Assembly: GCA_905214435.1 (NCBI GenBank)
Contig: CAJMMA010000007.1
Span: 1-62,832, forward strand
Direction: 5' to 3'
Source: an uncultured bacterium
GTDB taxonomy: Bacteria > Actinomycetota > Coriobacteriia > Coriobacteriales > Coriobacteriaceae
DNA: 62,832 nt
Shown one piece after another: positions 16,593 to 25,831 of this stretch. The notes beneath the pieces are model-generated. The model did no database searches. It was given only the letters and a program-made list of their open reading frames with translations, and was not told the origin of the DNA. The position numbers and the translations under genes are program-made. Position 1 is the first letter of the stretch; each line of letters begins with the position of its first letter.

Positions 16593-18662
16593 ATGTCTTC
16601 CCAGATGACGGTTATTATCGCCGGTATCGTGCTGGTAGTGGCCATCGTGGTCGCGCTGGTCATCATGCGCCGCGGCGATTCTCGTTTTACCTACGATACG
16701 CAGCATGGAACGGCCCCGCGCGCCACCGAGGGCGAGGGCAATACCGCGGCGACCGCCTTTAAGGGCCGCTTCTCCATCCTCACCACGGGTGTGGGCGCGA
16801 TGTTCGCGGCGCTTGCCGTCAAGCTGTGGGGCATGCAGATGGTCTCGTCGGACTATTACGAAAAGCAGGCTAATAGCAATCAGACGCGCACCGTTACCAC
16901 ACCCGCTGTGCGCGGCCGCATCCTCGACCGCAATGGCGTGGCACTTGTCCAGAACCGTCCCTCACTTGCTGTCGTGGCCTACCGCGACCTTGCCGAGGAT
17001 GAGGTTCTGGTTCGCCATCTTGCCAACGTGCTCGGTATGCCCTACGTGGCGGTTCTGCGCAATATTCAGGACAATTCCGAGGGTGCTCAGAGCCTGCATA
17101 CCATCGCGACGGACGTCCGTCGCTCCACGGTTGCCTATATTCAGGAGCACGCCGGCGAGTTCCCGGGCGTCAAGATTGCCGAGCGTACCGAGCGCCAGTA
17201 TCCATATGGCGAGACGGCATGCCATATCTTGGGCTATACCGGCACCATTACCTCCGAGCAGCTCGAGGCCCAGAATAAGAAAACCTCTGGCGATGATGAT
17301 GCTTCTGCTGGCCGGATTACGTACCAGTCGGGCGATATCGTGGGCCAGGCGGGTGTTGAGAGCTACTACGAAAACCTGCTGCAGGGTATTCGTGGCGAGC
17401 AGACCGTCAAGGTCGATGCCTCGGGCAATGTGACCGGTCAGGCCGGCGCCGTGCCCGCCAAGGCCGGCTCCGACATTAAGCTCACGCTCGACCTTAAGAT
17501 TCAACAGGCCTGTGAGACGGCGCTGGCGAGCGCCATCGAGCTTGCCAAGACCACTGGCTACAGCAATGCCGGCAACGGCGCTGTGGTGTGTCTCGATCCC
17601 AACAATGGCGAGATCCTGGGCATGGCGAGCGAGCCCAAGTTCGATCCTTCCGTCTTTATCGGCGGCGTCTCAAATGACGTGTGGACCGAGCTCAATGATG
17701 ACAAGGGTTCGCACCCGCTGCTCAACCGCGCCATTAGCGGACAGTACATGTCGGCCTCGACCATCAAGCCGCTTTCGGCACTGGCCGGTCTTGAGTTTGG
17801 AACCTACACTTCAACACAGACAACCAACTGCACGGGCTATTGGACGGGCTTGGGCAAGGCTTGGGGCAAGCGCTGCTGGTTGACGTCTGGCCACGGCACC
17901 ATGACGCTGCAGTCGGGTATCGCCAACTCGTGCGACCCCGTCTTCTACGACATGGGCAAGGCGTTCTTTTATGACGAGCAACATTCCGAGGGGCTGCAGG
18001 AGGTCTTTCGTCGCTGGGGCCTAGGCAAGACCTGCGGTATCGATCTGCCGAGTGAGGGCGCGGGCCGTATTCCCGATGCCGAGTGGAAAGAGTCGTACTT
18101 TACCGACGCCTCTGCCGAAGACCGCAAGTGGAATGCCGGCGATATGACCAACATCGCCATCGGCCAGGGCGACATTTTGGTGACGCCTCTGCAGATGGCA
18201 TGCGCCTACATGGGCCTTGCCAACGGCGGCAAACAGTACGTGCCTCACGTGTTTTTGTCTGCCGTGTCGCGCGATGGCGACGGCGATGCCTATAAGTACA
18301 ACGGCAAGGGCAAGAAGAAGCGCCTGGAGGCCAAGATCAACAGCGATTCGGATTTGGCTCTTGTTCGCAACGGCATGCACGACGTGATTTACACGGCATC
18401 GACGTCCTTGGCGGCTCACTTTGGCACCCTGACGCCGCAGGTGTACGGCAAGTCGGGCACGGGCGAGAAAAGCGGCGAGGACGAATACGCGTGGTTTTGC
18501 GCCTATGCGCCGGCCGATGATCCCAAGTATGTCATCGCTACTGTCCTGGAGCAGGGCGGCGGTGGCTCAGATACCGCGATGCATGTCGTGCGCGATGTGC
18601 TCGGCGTGATTTATGACGAGCCCGATACCTCTTCGGCCTCGGGCGATTCTTCGGTTCGATAG
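16593..18662 (+). CDS. mrdA: Penicillin-binding protein 2, class B transpeptidase
   Basis: D,D-transpeptidase that cross-links peptidoglycan in the elongasome with RodA. 689 residues. Two hydrophobic segments precede the ectodomain (residues 5-25 and about 60-80), a longer N-terminus than the usual single anchor. The dimerisation/pedestal region includes RGRILDRNGV, and the catalytic domain has SASTIKP (Ser389, Lys392), SCD at 446-448 (the SxD form of the SxN motif typical of PBP2) and KSGTGE at 620-625. GQGDILVTPLQMA is a further class B signature. The stop is about 9 bp before rodA, consistent with one operon and a PBP2-RodA pair. Confidence 0.96.
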   Translation: MSSQMTVIIAGIVLVVAIVVALVIMRRGDSRFTYDTQHGTAPRATEGEGNTAATAFKGRFSILTTGVGAMFAALAVKLWGMQMVSSDYYEKQANSNQTRTVTTPAVRGRILDRNGVALVQNRPSLAVVAYRDLAEDEVLVRHLANVLGMPYVAVLRNIQDNSEGAQSLHTIATDVRRSTVAYIQEHAGEFPGVKIAERTERQYPYGETACHILGYTGTITSEQLEAQNKKTSGDDDASAGRITYQSGDIVGQAGVESYYENLLQGIRGEQTVKVDASGNVTGQAGAVPAKAGSDIKLTLDLKIQQACETALASAIELAKTTGYSNAGNGAVVCLDPNNGEILGMASEPKFDPSVFIGGVSNDVWTELNDDKGSHPLLNRAISGQYMSASTIKPLSALAGLEFGTYTSTQTTNCTGYWTGLGKAWGKRCWLTSGHGTMTLQSGIANSCDPVFYDMGKAFFYDEQHSEGLQEVFRRWGLGKTCGIDLPSEGAGRIPDAEWKESYFTDASAEDRKWNAGDMTNIAIGQGDILVTPLQMACAYMGLANGGKQYVPHVFLSAVSRDGDGDAYKYNGKGKKKRLEAKINSDSDLALVRNGMHDVIYTASTSLAAHFGTLTPQVYGKSGTGEKSGEDEYAWFCAYAPADDPKYVIATVLEQGGGGSDTAMHVVRDVLGVIYDEPDTSSASGDSSVR

Positions 18663-18671
18663 GAGGTTGCG

Positions 18672-19898
18672 ATGGTTTTTTCTCCGGCGGATCTGTTCCG
18701 TTCAACCAAGACCGGCTCTCGCAGCAGCCTGGACCGTGTCAACAAGCAACTTTCGGCCTCGCGCGGCACGTTTCGCCAAAAGGTGCATATCGGTGTGCTC
18801 GTGGCCACAGTGGCGCTCGTCGCCTACGGTGCCATCATTATCTGGTCGGCTTCGCAGTTTAAGGCCGATGCTTCGTTCTCACGCCATCTGCTGGGAATTG
18901 GTATCGGGGCGTTGCTGGCGGTGCTGGTCTGGCGTACCGACCTGCGCGGTATTTCCAATTTCTCGACGGCGTTGCTCGTCATCGACCTGATCGTGATCTT
19001 CTCGCCCAAGATTCCGGGTCTGTCCTATACGGGCGGTCTGGGCATGACAGGCTGGATCAAGATTCCCGGTATCGGCTTGACATTCCAGCCGGTCGAGCTT
19101 GCCAAGCTCATCACCATCTTCTTTATCGCCACGCTTGGCTCGCAGTATAACGGCCGCATCGATACCGTTCGCGACTACGTCAAGCTCTGCGGCATGCTGT
19201 CCATCCCGTTTTTGGCCGTCGTTGCCATGGGCGACCTGGGCTCGGGCCTGGTCGTGCTGGTCTCGGGCGCCATCGTCATCTGCATGAGCGGTGCGCGCCG
19301 CGAATGGGTGCTGTCGACCCTGGCCCTGCTTGTGGGCCTGGTGGCCCTCGTCCTGGCGCTCGATTCGGTCTTTGATTCGTTGCTCGGCCACGATGTGCTC
19401 ATCAAGCAGTATCAGATGAACCGCCTGACGGTCTTTATCGACCCCGATAATGCCGATTCGGACGATGCCTACAACCTGCAGCAGTCGCTTATCGCCGTTG
19501 GCTCGGGCGGCTTCTTTGGTAAGGGTTTGGGCCATGCGACGCAGTCGGCCGGCGGCTTTCTTCCTGAGTTCCACACCGACTTTGTCTTCGCCTTCCTATC
19601 CGAGACCTTTGGCTTTTGCGGTTCCTTTTTGCTCCTGTGCCTCTACGTGCTGCTGATCTTTTCGACGATTCGCGTCGCCTTTAAGTGTGAGTCGCTGTTC
19701 TTGCGCCTATCGTGTGTGGGCATCGTTGGCATGTGGGCGTTCCAGACCTTCGAAAACATCGGCATGTGCATTGGCATGATGCCGATTACCGGTATTCCGC
19801 TACCGTTTATTAGCTTCGGTTCGTCTTCGATGATGATTCAGCTGCTGACGGTGGGTATCGTACAATCCATATGGCGGCATCGTTCGGGCGCCGCGTAA
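18672..19898 (+). CDS. rodA: Peptidoglycan glycosyltransferase RodA (SEDS family)
   Basis: Polymerises glycan strands from lipid II during elongation. 408 residues with about ten membrane helices. The SEDS motifs are present: WIKIPGIGLTFQPVELAKL (the family Q-P-S/V-E-x-x-K region), GDLGSGLVVL, the extracellular loop with QQSLIAVGSGGFFGKGLG, PEFHTDFVFAFLSETFGF with the catalytic Asp region, and GIPLPFISFGSSSM near the end. The N-terminal 40 residues are cytosolic and basic. It is the partner of the adjacent mrdA, and the next gene starts 18 bp downstream. Confidence 0.96.
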   Translation: MVFSPADLFRSTKTGSRSSLDRVNKQLSASRGTFRQKVHIGVLVATVALVAYGAIIIWSASQFKADASFSRHLLGIGIGALLAVLVWRTDLRGISNFSTALLVIDLIVIFSPKIPGLSYTGGLGMTGWIKIPGIGLTFQPVELAKLITIFFIATLGSQYNGRIDTVRDYVKLCGMLSIPFLAVVAMGDLGSGLVVLVSGAIVICMSGARREWVLSTLALLVGLVALVLALDSVFDSLLGHDVLIKQYQMNRLTVFIDPDNADSDDAYNLQQSLIAVGSGGFFGKGLGHATQSAGGFLPEFHTDFVFAFLSETFGFCGSFLLLCLYVLLIFSTIRVAFKCESLFLRLSCVGIVGMWAFQTFENIGMCIGMMPITGIPLPFISFGSSSMMIQLLTVGIVQSIWRHRSGAA

Positions 19899-19916
19899 CC
19901 GCTGGAGGGGTTTGCT

Positions 19917-20846
19917 ATGAAAATTCCCGTAGATAAGCTGACCCGCGCTTTTAAGATGGGCGCGTCCGTTAAGAAGGATTCCGATACGCCGGTGCGCGTC
20001 TCGGTCTATTTGGATTCGTCCGCCTCGCGCTTTCTGGCCGAGACGGTGCGTGACGCCTTTGTGCCGCAGACGACCTCGGGCATTGTGCGCGTCGAGCGTC
20101 TGGGGGAGGAGCGAATTACTCCAAAGACCGATACCGATGTGGTACTGGTGCTCTCGTGCGGTTCCGACCGCTTGGAGAGTGCCGTGCAGGAGCTCGTGAT
20201 CGCCGGCGCGCCCGTGTGCGTGCTTGCCGAGTTTGCTGTGGAGGTGCCGTTTATCGAGGAGTCCACGCCCATGCTCGGCGTGGTGGCGGCAACCGATAAG
20301 ACGTATCTGCTCGAGACGCTTGCCCGCTGGATTCTCGATCGCACCGAAAAGGAAACGGCTTTTGCGGCGAACTTTGCCTTCATGCGCATCGCGGCGGCCA
20401 ATCGTATCATTACCTCGTGCGCGCTCACCAATATGGCGACCGGTGCGCTGGTGTTTTTGCCGGGCGCCGATTATCCCGTTATGGCGCTGGCTCAGGTGGG
20501 CATGCTCTTTGAGCTCGCTGCCGTCTTTGGACGCGGCATTAAGCCTGAGCGCGGCTACGAGGTCGCGGGCGTGCTTGCCGGCGGTCTTGTGATCCGCGCG
20601 GTCACCCGTGCGCTCGTCAAGCAGACGCCGCATATTGGGTTTGCCGTCAAGGCGCTCACTGCTGCCGCGGGCACCTATGGCATGGGCCGTGCGCTCGTTT
20701 CGCTCTACGAGCGCGATGTCGACTACAGCCGTGCCAACGAGGTGGTCACTGCCACGTTCTCCCGCGTTCGCGATCTGGTGACCACGGTCGCGGGCGCTAC
20801 CCGTCCTATGGCGTCCTGTGAGGACGCATCCGATCTCGCTGCTTAG
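19917..20846 (+). CDS. Membrane protein of unknown function, DUF697-like C-terminal half
   Basis: 309 residues with a good site (GGAGGGG) before ATG 19917. Residues about 25-125 look like a Rossmann-type alpha/beta unit (VRVSVYLDSSASRFL, TDVVLVLSCGSDRLE, APVCVLAEFA) without a nucleotide-binding loop. From about residue 155 there is a helical membrane region, ANRIITSCALTNMATGALV and FLPGADYPVMALAQVGMLF, resembling the hairpin pair of DUF697/YcjF-type proteins, then further hydrophobic segments (VAGVLAGGLVIRAVT, TAAAGTYGMGRAL). Similarity to DUF697 is by eye only. It lies between rodA and a radical SAM gene and could belong to either group. Confidence 0.75.
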   Translation: MKIPVDKLTRAFKMGASVKKDSDTPVRVSVYLDSSASRFLAETVRDAFVPQTTSGIVRVERLGEERITPKTDTDVVLVLSCGSDRLESAVQELVIAGAPVCVLAEFAVEVPFIEESTPMLGVVAATDKTYLLETLARWILDRTEKETAFAANFAFMRIAAANRIITSCALTNMATGALVFLPGADYPVMALAQVGMLFELAAVFGRGIKPERGYEVAGVLAGGLVIRAVTRALVKQTPHIGFAVKALTAAAGTYGMGRALVSLYERDVDYSRANEVVTATFSRVRDLVTTVAGATRPMASCEDASDLAA

Positions 20847-20856
20847 GGGTTTTCCG

Positions 20857-22734
20857 TTGCGCGTTCCGTATCAAGACTGTTTTCATTTAATTGAGCCGCT
20901 GCTCGCCAAGGTCGAAAAGCCGAGTCGCTATATCGATCACGAGTGGGGCACGCTTTCAAAGGCCGATGCCGACTATCGTTGCTGCCTGATCTATCCGGAT
21001 GTGTACGAGGTTGGTTTGCCCAACCAGGGCATCGCCATCCTCTACAACATCCTTAACCAGGCCGAGGGCATCTCCTGCGAGCGTGGCTATGTGCCGTGGC
21101 CCGATATGGGTGACGCCATGCGCGAGGCGGGTATTCCCCTGCTGTCGCTCGAAGGCGCTGCCCCCGTCGCTTCGTTTGATATTGTCGGCCTGCATGTGCC
21201 GCACGAGATGGCGGTGACGAACTTCCTCGAGGCTCTCGACCTCGCTGGCATTCCGCTGTTGGCGGCCGACCGAGGCGAAGACGACCCCATCATCATCGCC
21301 GGCGGTCCCTCGGTGTACAACCCCGAGCCGTACGCGGCCTTCTTCGATGCCGTCCTCATCGGCGAGGGTGAGGAATCGCTGCTCGAGACCTGCCAGCTGC
21401 ATCGCCGCCTGCGCGACGAAGGAGTCCCGCGCGCGCAGATTGTTGAGCAGCTTGCATCCATTGCCGGCAACTACGTGCCGTCGCTCTATGAGGTGCGCCA
21501 TGACGAGCCCTGCTCGCCGCATGGCTACACCGTGCCGCGTGAGGGCAAGGATGCGCCGACCGTGGTCTACAAGCGCGTCGTCGAGGATTTCGGTGCCACG
21601 AATCCGCTGTCGCAGTCGTGCGTGCCCTATGCGCAGCTGGTCCACGACCGCCTGTCTATCGAGATCCTGCGCGGCTGCGCCCGCGGCTGTCGTTTTTGCC
21701 AGGCCGGCATGACCTATCGCCCGGTGCGCGAGCGCTCGGCCGACCAGATCGTCTCGTCGGTGATTCAGGGTCTGGAAAAGACCGGCTATGACGAGGTGTC
21801 GCTGACCTCGCTCTCCACGACCGACCACTCCTGCATTCGTGACGTGCTCGGCAGGCTCAACCGTCGCCTGGAGGATACGGGTATTCGCGTGTCTATTCCG
21901 TCGCAGCGCCTGGATTCATTTGGCGTGGATATGGCCGAGTCGGTCGCCGGCGAAAAGAAGGGCGGCCTGACGTTCGCACCCGAGGCCGGCAGCCAGCGCA
22001 TGCGCGACATCATTAACAAGAACGTGACCGAGGAGGACCTGGACCGTGCGGCCAAGGCGGCCTTCGAGGCCGGCTGGAACCGCATGAAGCTCTACTTTAT
22101 GATGGGCCTTCCCGGCGAGCGCGACGAGGACATCGTGGCCATCGCCAATCTGGCCGATCACGTGCTGGAGCTCGGTCGTTCCGTGGTGCCCAAGGCTCGT
22201 CGCGGCTCGATCTCGGTATCCATCTCGGTTTCGGTCTTTATCCCCAAGGCTGCCACGCCGTTCCAGTGGTGCCCGCAGCTCGACTACGACGACGTCAAGC
22301 GTCGCCAGAAGCTGCTTATCACGAGCGTTCGCAACCGTGCCGTCCGCGTGCATTACCACGATGCCGAGACCTCGCTCATCGAGGCCGCGCTCTCCCGCGC
22401 CGGTCGTGACATGACGCCCGTCATCATCGATGCTTGGCGCTCGGGGTCTCGCTTTGACGCCTGGGTAGAGCATTTCTCGCTCGATAACTGGAAGGAGGCT
22501 GCTGCCAAAAACGGCATCGACCTCAATGAGCTCGTGCACCTGCCCTACGAGTTGGACTGGCGTCTGCCGTGGGAGCATGTGAGCCCCGGCTGCACGCGCG
22601 GCTTCCTCGAGCGCGAGTACCGTCGCTCGCTCGAGGGTGTCACGACTCCCGACTGCACCCGCACGTCGTGCACCGGCTGCGGAATCTGCCCCACGCTCCA
22701 CGCCAAGAATGTATTGATGGGTGATCGCGCATGA
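20857..22734 (+). CDS. B12-binding-domain radical SAM protein (TIGR03960-type)
   Basis: Radical SAM enzyme of unassigned reaction, 625 residues from TTG 20857. AGGGG lies 7 nt upstream, and this start avoids overlap with the previous gene. The N-terminal part (about 45-270) looks like the B12-binding-type alpha/beta domain (DVYEVGLPNQGIAILYN, GGPSVYNPEPYAAFFDAVLI). The SAM-cluster motif is ILRGCARGCRFCQAG (CxxxCxxC), followed by SLSTTDHS and LTFAPEAGSQRMRDIINKN. The last 30 residues hold a second cysteine set, C-x4-C-x2-C-x2-C (CTRTSCTGCGICP), suggesting an auxiliary iron-sulfur cluster. It overlaps the DUF2344 gene by 4 bp. In other anaerobes this pair sits next to ribosomal genes, as here before rplU. 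Confidence 0.9.
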   Translation: MRVPYQDCFHLIEPLLAKVEKPSRYIDHEWGTLSKADADYRCCLIYPDVYEVGLPNQGIAILYNILNQAEGISCERGYVPWPDMGDAMREAGIPLLSLEGAAPVASFDIVGLHVPHEMAVTNFLEALDLAGIPLLAADRGEDDPIIIAGGPSVYNPEPYAAFFDAVLIGEGEESLLETCQLHRRLRDEGVPRAQIVEQLASIAGNYVPSLYEVRHDEPCSPHGYTVPREGKDAPTVVYKRVVEDFGATNPLSQSCVPYAQLVHDRLSIEILRGCARGCRFCQAGMTYRPVRERSADQIVSSVIQGLEKTGYDEVSLTSLSTTDHSCIRDVLGRLNRRLEDTGIRVSIPSQRLDSFGVDMAESVAGEKKGGLTFAPEAGSQRMRDIINKNVTEEDLDRAAKAAFEAGWNRMKLYFMMGLPGERDEDIVAIANLADHVLELGRSVVPKARRGSISVSISVSVFIPKAATPFQWCPQLDYDDVKRRQKLLITSVRNRAVRVHYHDAETSLIEAALSRAGRDMTPVIIDAWRSGSRFDAWVEHFSLDNWKEAAAKNGIDLNELVHLPYELDWRLPWEHVSPGCTRGFLEREYRRSLEGVTTPDCTRTSCTGCGICPTLHAKNVLMGDRA

Positions 22735-23543
22735 GTGAGCGCCTGACCGACAACCCCACGCTCTTTAGACTTCGTGTTCGCTATGGCAAGCGCGATCGCC
22801 TTAAGTACCTGGGCCATCTCGAAGTAATCCATTCCATTGAGCGCATCGTGCGCCGTGCGGGACTTCCCTATGCCGTCACGCAGGGCTTCTCTCCGCACAT
22901 GCGAGTGGGCTTCTCTTCGGCGCTACCGGTGGGTACGTCGTCGATCTGCGAGTGGTATGACCTGTTTATGACCGAGTTCGTGGCGCTCGACGAGGCGTTT
23001 GGGCGCCTAGCTGCGGCGTCTCCGGCCGATCTGGCGCCCATCGAGGCGGCGTACATCGACGTGCGCACGCCGGCGTTGACGGCGCAACTCACGCGTCTGT
23101 CGTATCGCATCGACCTGCACTTGGATCCCGAGGCGCCCGTAAGCGCCGACGAGGTGCGTCGTGCGATTGACACGCTGCGCGCGGACCATAGCATCGACTA
23201 CGCGCGCGGCAAAAAGAGCAAGCGCTTGGATTTGGATCACACGCTCGTGGGCTATGAGCTCACGGCGGGGGAGCGCCCGGACCATTTGGTGCTCATGCTC
23301 GACACCCATGCCGACAACGAGGGCTCCATGCGTCCGGAAATTTTGCTTTCCGCTGCTGATGTTTTGTTGCAGGGCTTGACCCCGGGCGTGGATGCACCTA
23401 TTGTTTCCACCGGTATGCAAGACCTCGTGACCATCTGCTCCTACGATGTCGAGCGTCAGAATCAAGCATGCGAGGACGACGAGGGCCGACTCGTCAGCCC
23501 CATACCTGTGCGAACTTGTGGATTTGCTCCACATACTCGTTGA
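22731..23543 (+). CDS. TIGR03936/DUF2344 family radical-SAM-associated protein
   Basis: 270 residues, starting at ATG 22731 inside the radical SAM stop region (ATGA overlap), so translation is coupled. The N-terminus FRLRVRYGKRDRLKYLGHLE and VIHSIERIVRRAGLPYAVTQGFSPHMRVGFSSALPVGTSS are typical of the DUF2344 family. Members are found as separate proteins or fused to the C-terminus of the radical SAM partner, which argues for a shared pathway, possibly RNA modification. The function is not established. The C-terminal 15 residues overlap the rplU promoter. Confidence 0.88.
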   Translation: MSERLTDNPTLFRLRVRYGKRDRLKYLGHLEVIHSIERIVRRAGLPYAVTQGFSPHMRVGFSSALPVGTSSICEWYDLFMTEFVALDEAFGRLAAASPADLAPIEAAYIDVRTPALTAQLTRLSYRIDLHLDPEAPVSADEVRRAIDTLRADHSIDYARGKKSKRLDLDHTLVGYELTAGERPDHLVLMLDTHADNEGSMRPEILLSAADVLLQGLTPGVDAPIVSTGMQDLVTICSYDVERQNQACEDDEGRLVSPIPVRTCGFAPHTR

Positions 23544-23568
23544 CGGGGGTATTTTCGCCTGCTACTAT
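23540..23568 (+). promoter_or_regulatory. rplU-rpmA promoter
   Basis: TTGACG (23540-23545), an ideal 17-nt spacer and TACTAT (23563-23568) lie about 43 bp before rplU. The -35 box overlaps the stop codon of the DUF2344 gene. Confidence 0.8.
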
Positions 23569-23610
23569 ATTCGGCTGTTGCACTAACTGATGCATGAAGG
23601 GCAAGTAAAC

Positions 23611-23985
23611 ATGTACGCAATCGTTAACACGGGCGGCAAGCAGTACAAGGTCGCCACCGACGATGTCATCACCGTCGAGAAGATCGAGGGCAATGAGGGC
23701 GATAAGGTCACCCTGCCGGTCATCTTCCTCAACGATGGTAAGAAGATCGTCACCGATCCCGACAAGCTGGCCAAGGCCAAGGTTACCGCTCAGATCGTTG
23801 AGCAGTTCAAGGGCGAGAAGCAGCTGGTCTTCAAGTTCCACAAGCGTAAGCGCTATCGTCGTCTGAAGGGTCACCGTCAGCAGCTCACCAAGCTGAAGAT
23901 CGTGAAGGTCCAGGCTACGTCCCGCGCCAAGAAGGCTGTCAAGGCAGAGGCCGAGGCTGTTGCCGAGGCTCCCGTCGCCGAGTAG
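23611..23985 (+). CDS. rplU: 50S ribosomal protein L21
   Basis: 124 residues. The start is set at ATG 23611 because MYAIVNTGGKQYKV is the invariant family N-terminus; an in-frame ATG at 23590 would add seven residues. Core features are GDKVTLPVIFL, KRKRYRRLKGHRQQLT (the 23S rRNA contact region) and a C-terminal Ala/Glu/Val tail of about 20 residues beyond the usual end. It is followed by rpmA 33 bp downstream, the standard L21-L27-Obg order. Confidence 0.97.
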   Translation: MYAIVNTGGKQYKVATDDVITVEKIEGNEGDKVTLPVIFLNDGKKIVTDPDKLAKAKVTAQIVEQFKGEKQLVFKFHKRKRYRRLKGHRQQLTKLKIVKVQATSRAKKAVKAEAEAVAEAPVAE

Positions 23986-24018
23986 ATTACACTCGTAACG
24001 AAAGAGTAGGTATACACA

Positions 24019-24276
24019 ATGGCACACAAAAAAGGACTCGGTTCCTCCCGTAATGGCCGTGACTCTCGCGGTCAGCGCCTTGGCACGAAGCGCTATGCCG
24101 GCCAGACGGTAACCACGGGCACGATTCTCGTCCGTCAGCACGGCACTCACATCCACCCGGGTGAGAACGTTGGCCGTGGCAAGGACGACACGCTGTTCGC
24201 GCTGGTCGACGGTACCGTTGAGTTCCACAAGGGTATCAAGCACAGGGTCAGCGTACGCCCGCTCGCGAACGCGTAA
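24019..24276 (+). CDS. rpmA: 50S ribosomal protein L27
   Basis: 85 residues, beginning MAHKKGLGSSRNGRDSRGQR, the flexible N-terminus that reaches the peptidyl transferase centre. It lacks the cleavable N-terminal extension of Firmicutes L27. VRQHGTHIHPGENVGRGKDD and LFALVDGTVEF are typical. A site resembling AAAGAGTAGG lies upstream. An intrinsic terminator follows before obgE. Confidence 0.98.
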   Translation: MAHKKGLGSSRNGRDSRGQRLGTKRYAGQTVTTGTILVRQHGTHIHPGENVGRGKDDTLFALVDGTVEFHKGIKHRVSVRPLANA

Positions 24277-24300
24277 TTCACCCTTCATAGAGCACATATG

Positions 24301-24347
24301 TGGGAGGCACTTGAGTTTTAGGATTCAAGGGTCTCCCTCTTTTTTGT
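24301..24347 (+). terminator. Intrinsic terminator/attenuator between rpmA and obgE
   Basis: GGGAG and CTTGA pair with TTCAAG and CTCCC around a short loop, and TCTTTTTT follows. It lies only about 15 bp before obgE, so it should reduce read-through from the ribosomal genes. Confidence 0.75.
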
Positions 24348-24361
24348 AGGAGGCGATTCTG

Positions 24362-25828
24362 TTGTCACAGTTCACCGATATCAGCCGCATTAACGTGTGC
24401 GGCGGCGACGGCGGAGCCGGATGCATGTCGTTTAGGCGTGAGGCATTTGTCCCCAAGGGCGGCCCCGATGGCGGCGACGGCGGTCGTGGCGGCAATGTCG
24501 TCATCCAGGCCGATGCTCAGCTGTCTTCGCTGATCGATTACCGCTTTAAGCATCACTTCCGCGCCGAGCGCGGCACGCACGGGCAGGGTGCCCGTCGTAA
24601 CGGTAAGAGCGGCGAGGACCTGATTCTCAAGGTCCCTATGGGTACCGTGGTGCGCGAGCTCGACCCCGAGACGCAGACCCCGATGTTCGAGATTGCCGAT
24701 CTGGTGCACGATGGCGAGCGCGTTGTCGTGGCCCCTGGTGGCGCCGGCGGCTTGGGCAACACGCACTTTGTGACGTCGGTGCGCCGCGCGCCCGCGTTTG
24801 CTCAGCTGGGCGAACCGGCAGAGGAGCACTGGATTGAGCTCGAGATGAAGCTTATGGCCGATGCCGCACTCGTGGGCTTTCCCTCGGTGGGTAAGTCATC
24901 GCTCATCGCGCGCATGAGTGCCGCCCGCCCCAAGATTGCTGACTACCCGTTTACCACGCTCGTGCCCAATCTGGGCATGGTGCGTGCCGGCGAATATTCT
25001 TATGTCGTTGCCGACGTCCCCGGTCTTATCGAGGGCGCGAGCGAAGGCAAGGGCCTGGGTCACCAGTTCTTGCGCCACATTGAGCGTACAGCCCTGATCA
25101 TGCATGTCGTCGACATGACGGGCGGTTTTGAGGATCGCGATCCGGTTGAGGACTATCGCATCATCAACCGCGAGCTCGAGCAGTATGGCGCCGAGCTTTC
25201 GGAGCGTCCGCAGATCGTTGTCGCCAACAAGTGCGACGCGCCGGGCACGGCCGATAAGATTGCCGACCTCAAGCGCGCAGCGCTCGACGATGGACATATG
25301 TTCTTTGCCGTGTCTGCCGTGACGGGCGCCGGTCTCAATACGTTGATGCTTGCCGTAGGTGAGCAGGTGGCCAAGCTCCGCGCCGAGCTGGCGGTCTCCG
25401 ATGAACCGGTCGACCTGCGCGACGATGAGTGGGAGCGCCGCCGCCTGCAGCGTGAGAAGCGTTTCCGCATTGTCCAGGAAGAGCCCGGTGCCTTCCGCGT
25501 GGTCGGTCGTGCCATCGAGCGCATGGTCATCCAGACCGACTGGGAAAACGAGGAAGCCGTTATTTACCTGCAGCATAAGTTTGCGCGTATGGGTGTTGAC
25601 GACGCGCTCGAGAAGGCCGGTTGCCGTGCGGGCGACGAGGTCCGCATTTGCCAGCGCGCCTTTGACTTTGAGGGCGCCGAGGACTTCTCGGAGTACGAGG
25701 AGCTCGAGGATGCTGGCGAGGACGTTGCCGTTGAGGCCATTGACGTGGCCGATGCTGCGGATGAGGGCGTCGAGGTTGTTGATGCGGCGGATGCCGCGGA
25801 CGATGCCGAGACCTCGGAGAGCGAGTAA
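24362..25828 (+). CDS. obgE: GTPase Obg
   Basis: Ribosome-associated GTPase acting in 50S maturation and stress responses. 488 residues from TTG 24362 with GTAGGAGG upstream. The glycine-rich Obg fold shows VCGGDGGAGCMSFRREAF and GGPDGGDGGRGGNVV. The G domain has GFPSVGKSSL (G1), DYPFTTLVPNLG (G2), DVPGLIEGA (G3) and NKCD (G4). An OCT domain follows at about 350-430. The final 55 residues form a very acidic Ala/Asp/Glu/Val tail, longer than in many homologues and probably disordered. nadD begins 3 bp after the stop. Confidence 0.97.
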   Translation: MSQFTDISRINVCGGDGGAGCMSFRREAFVPKGGPDGGDGGRGGNVVIQADAQLSSLIDYRFKHHFRAERGTHGQGARRNGKSGEDLILKVPMGTVVRELDPETQTPMFEIADLVHDGERVVVAPGGAGGLGNTHFVTSVRRAPAFAQLGEPAEEHWIELEMKLMADAALVGFPSVGKSSLIARMSAARPKIADYPFTTLVPNLGMVRAGEYSYVVADVPGLIEGASEGKGLGHQFLRHIERTALIMHVVDMTGGFEDRDPVEDYRIINRELEQYGAELSERPQIVVANKCDAPGTADKIADLKRAALDDGHMFFAVSAVTGAGLNTLMLAVGEQVAKLRAELAVSDEPVDLRDDEWERRRLQREKRFRIVQEEPGAFRVVGRAIERMVIQTDWENEEAVIYLQHKFARMGVDDALEKAGCRAGDEVRICQRAFDFEGAEDFSEYEELEDAGEDVAVEAIDVADAADEGVEVVDAADAADDAETSESE

Positions 25829-25831
25829 GCC

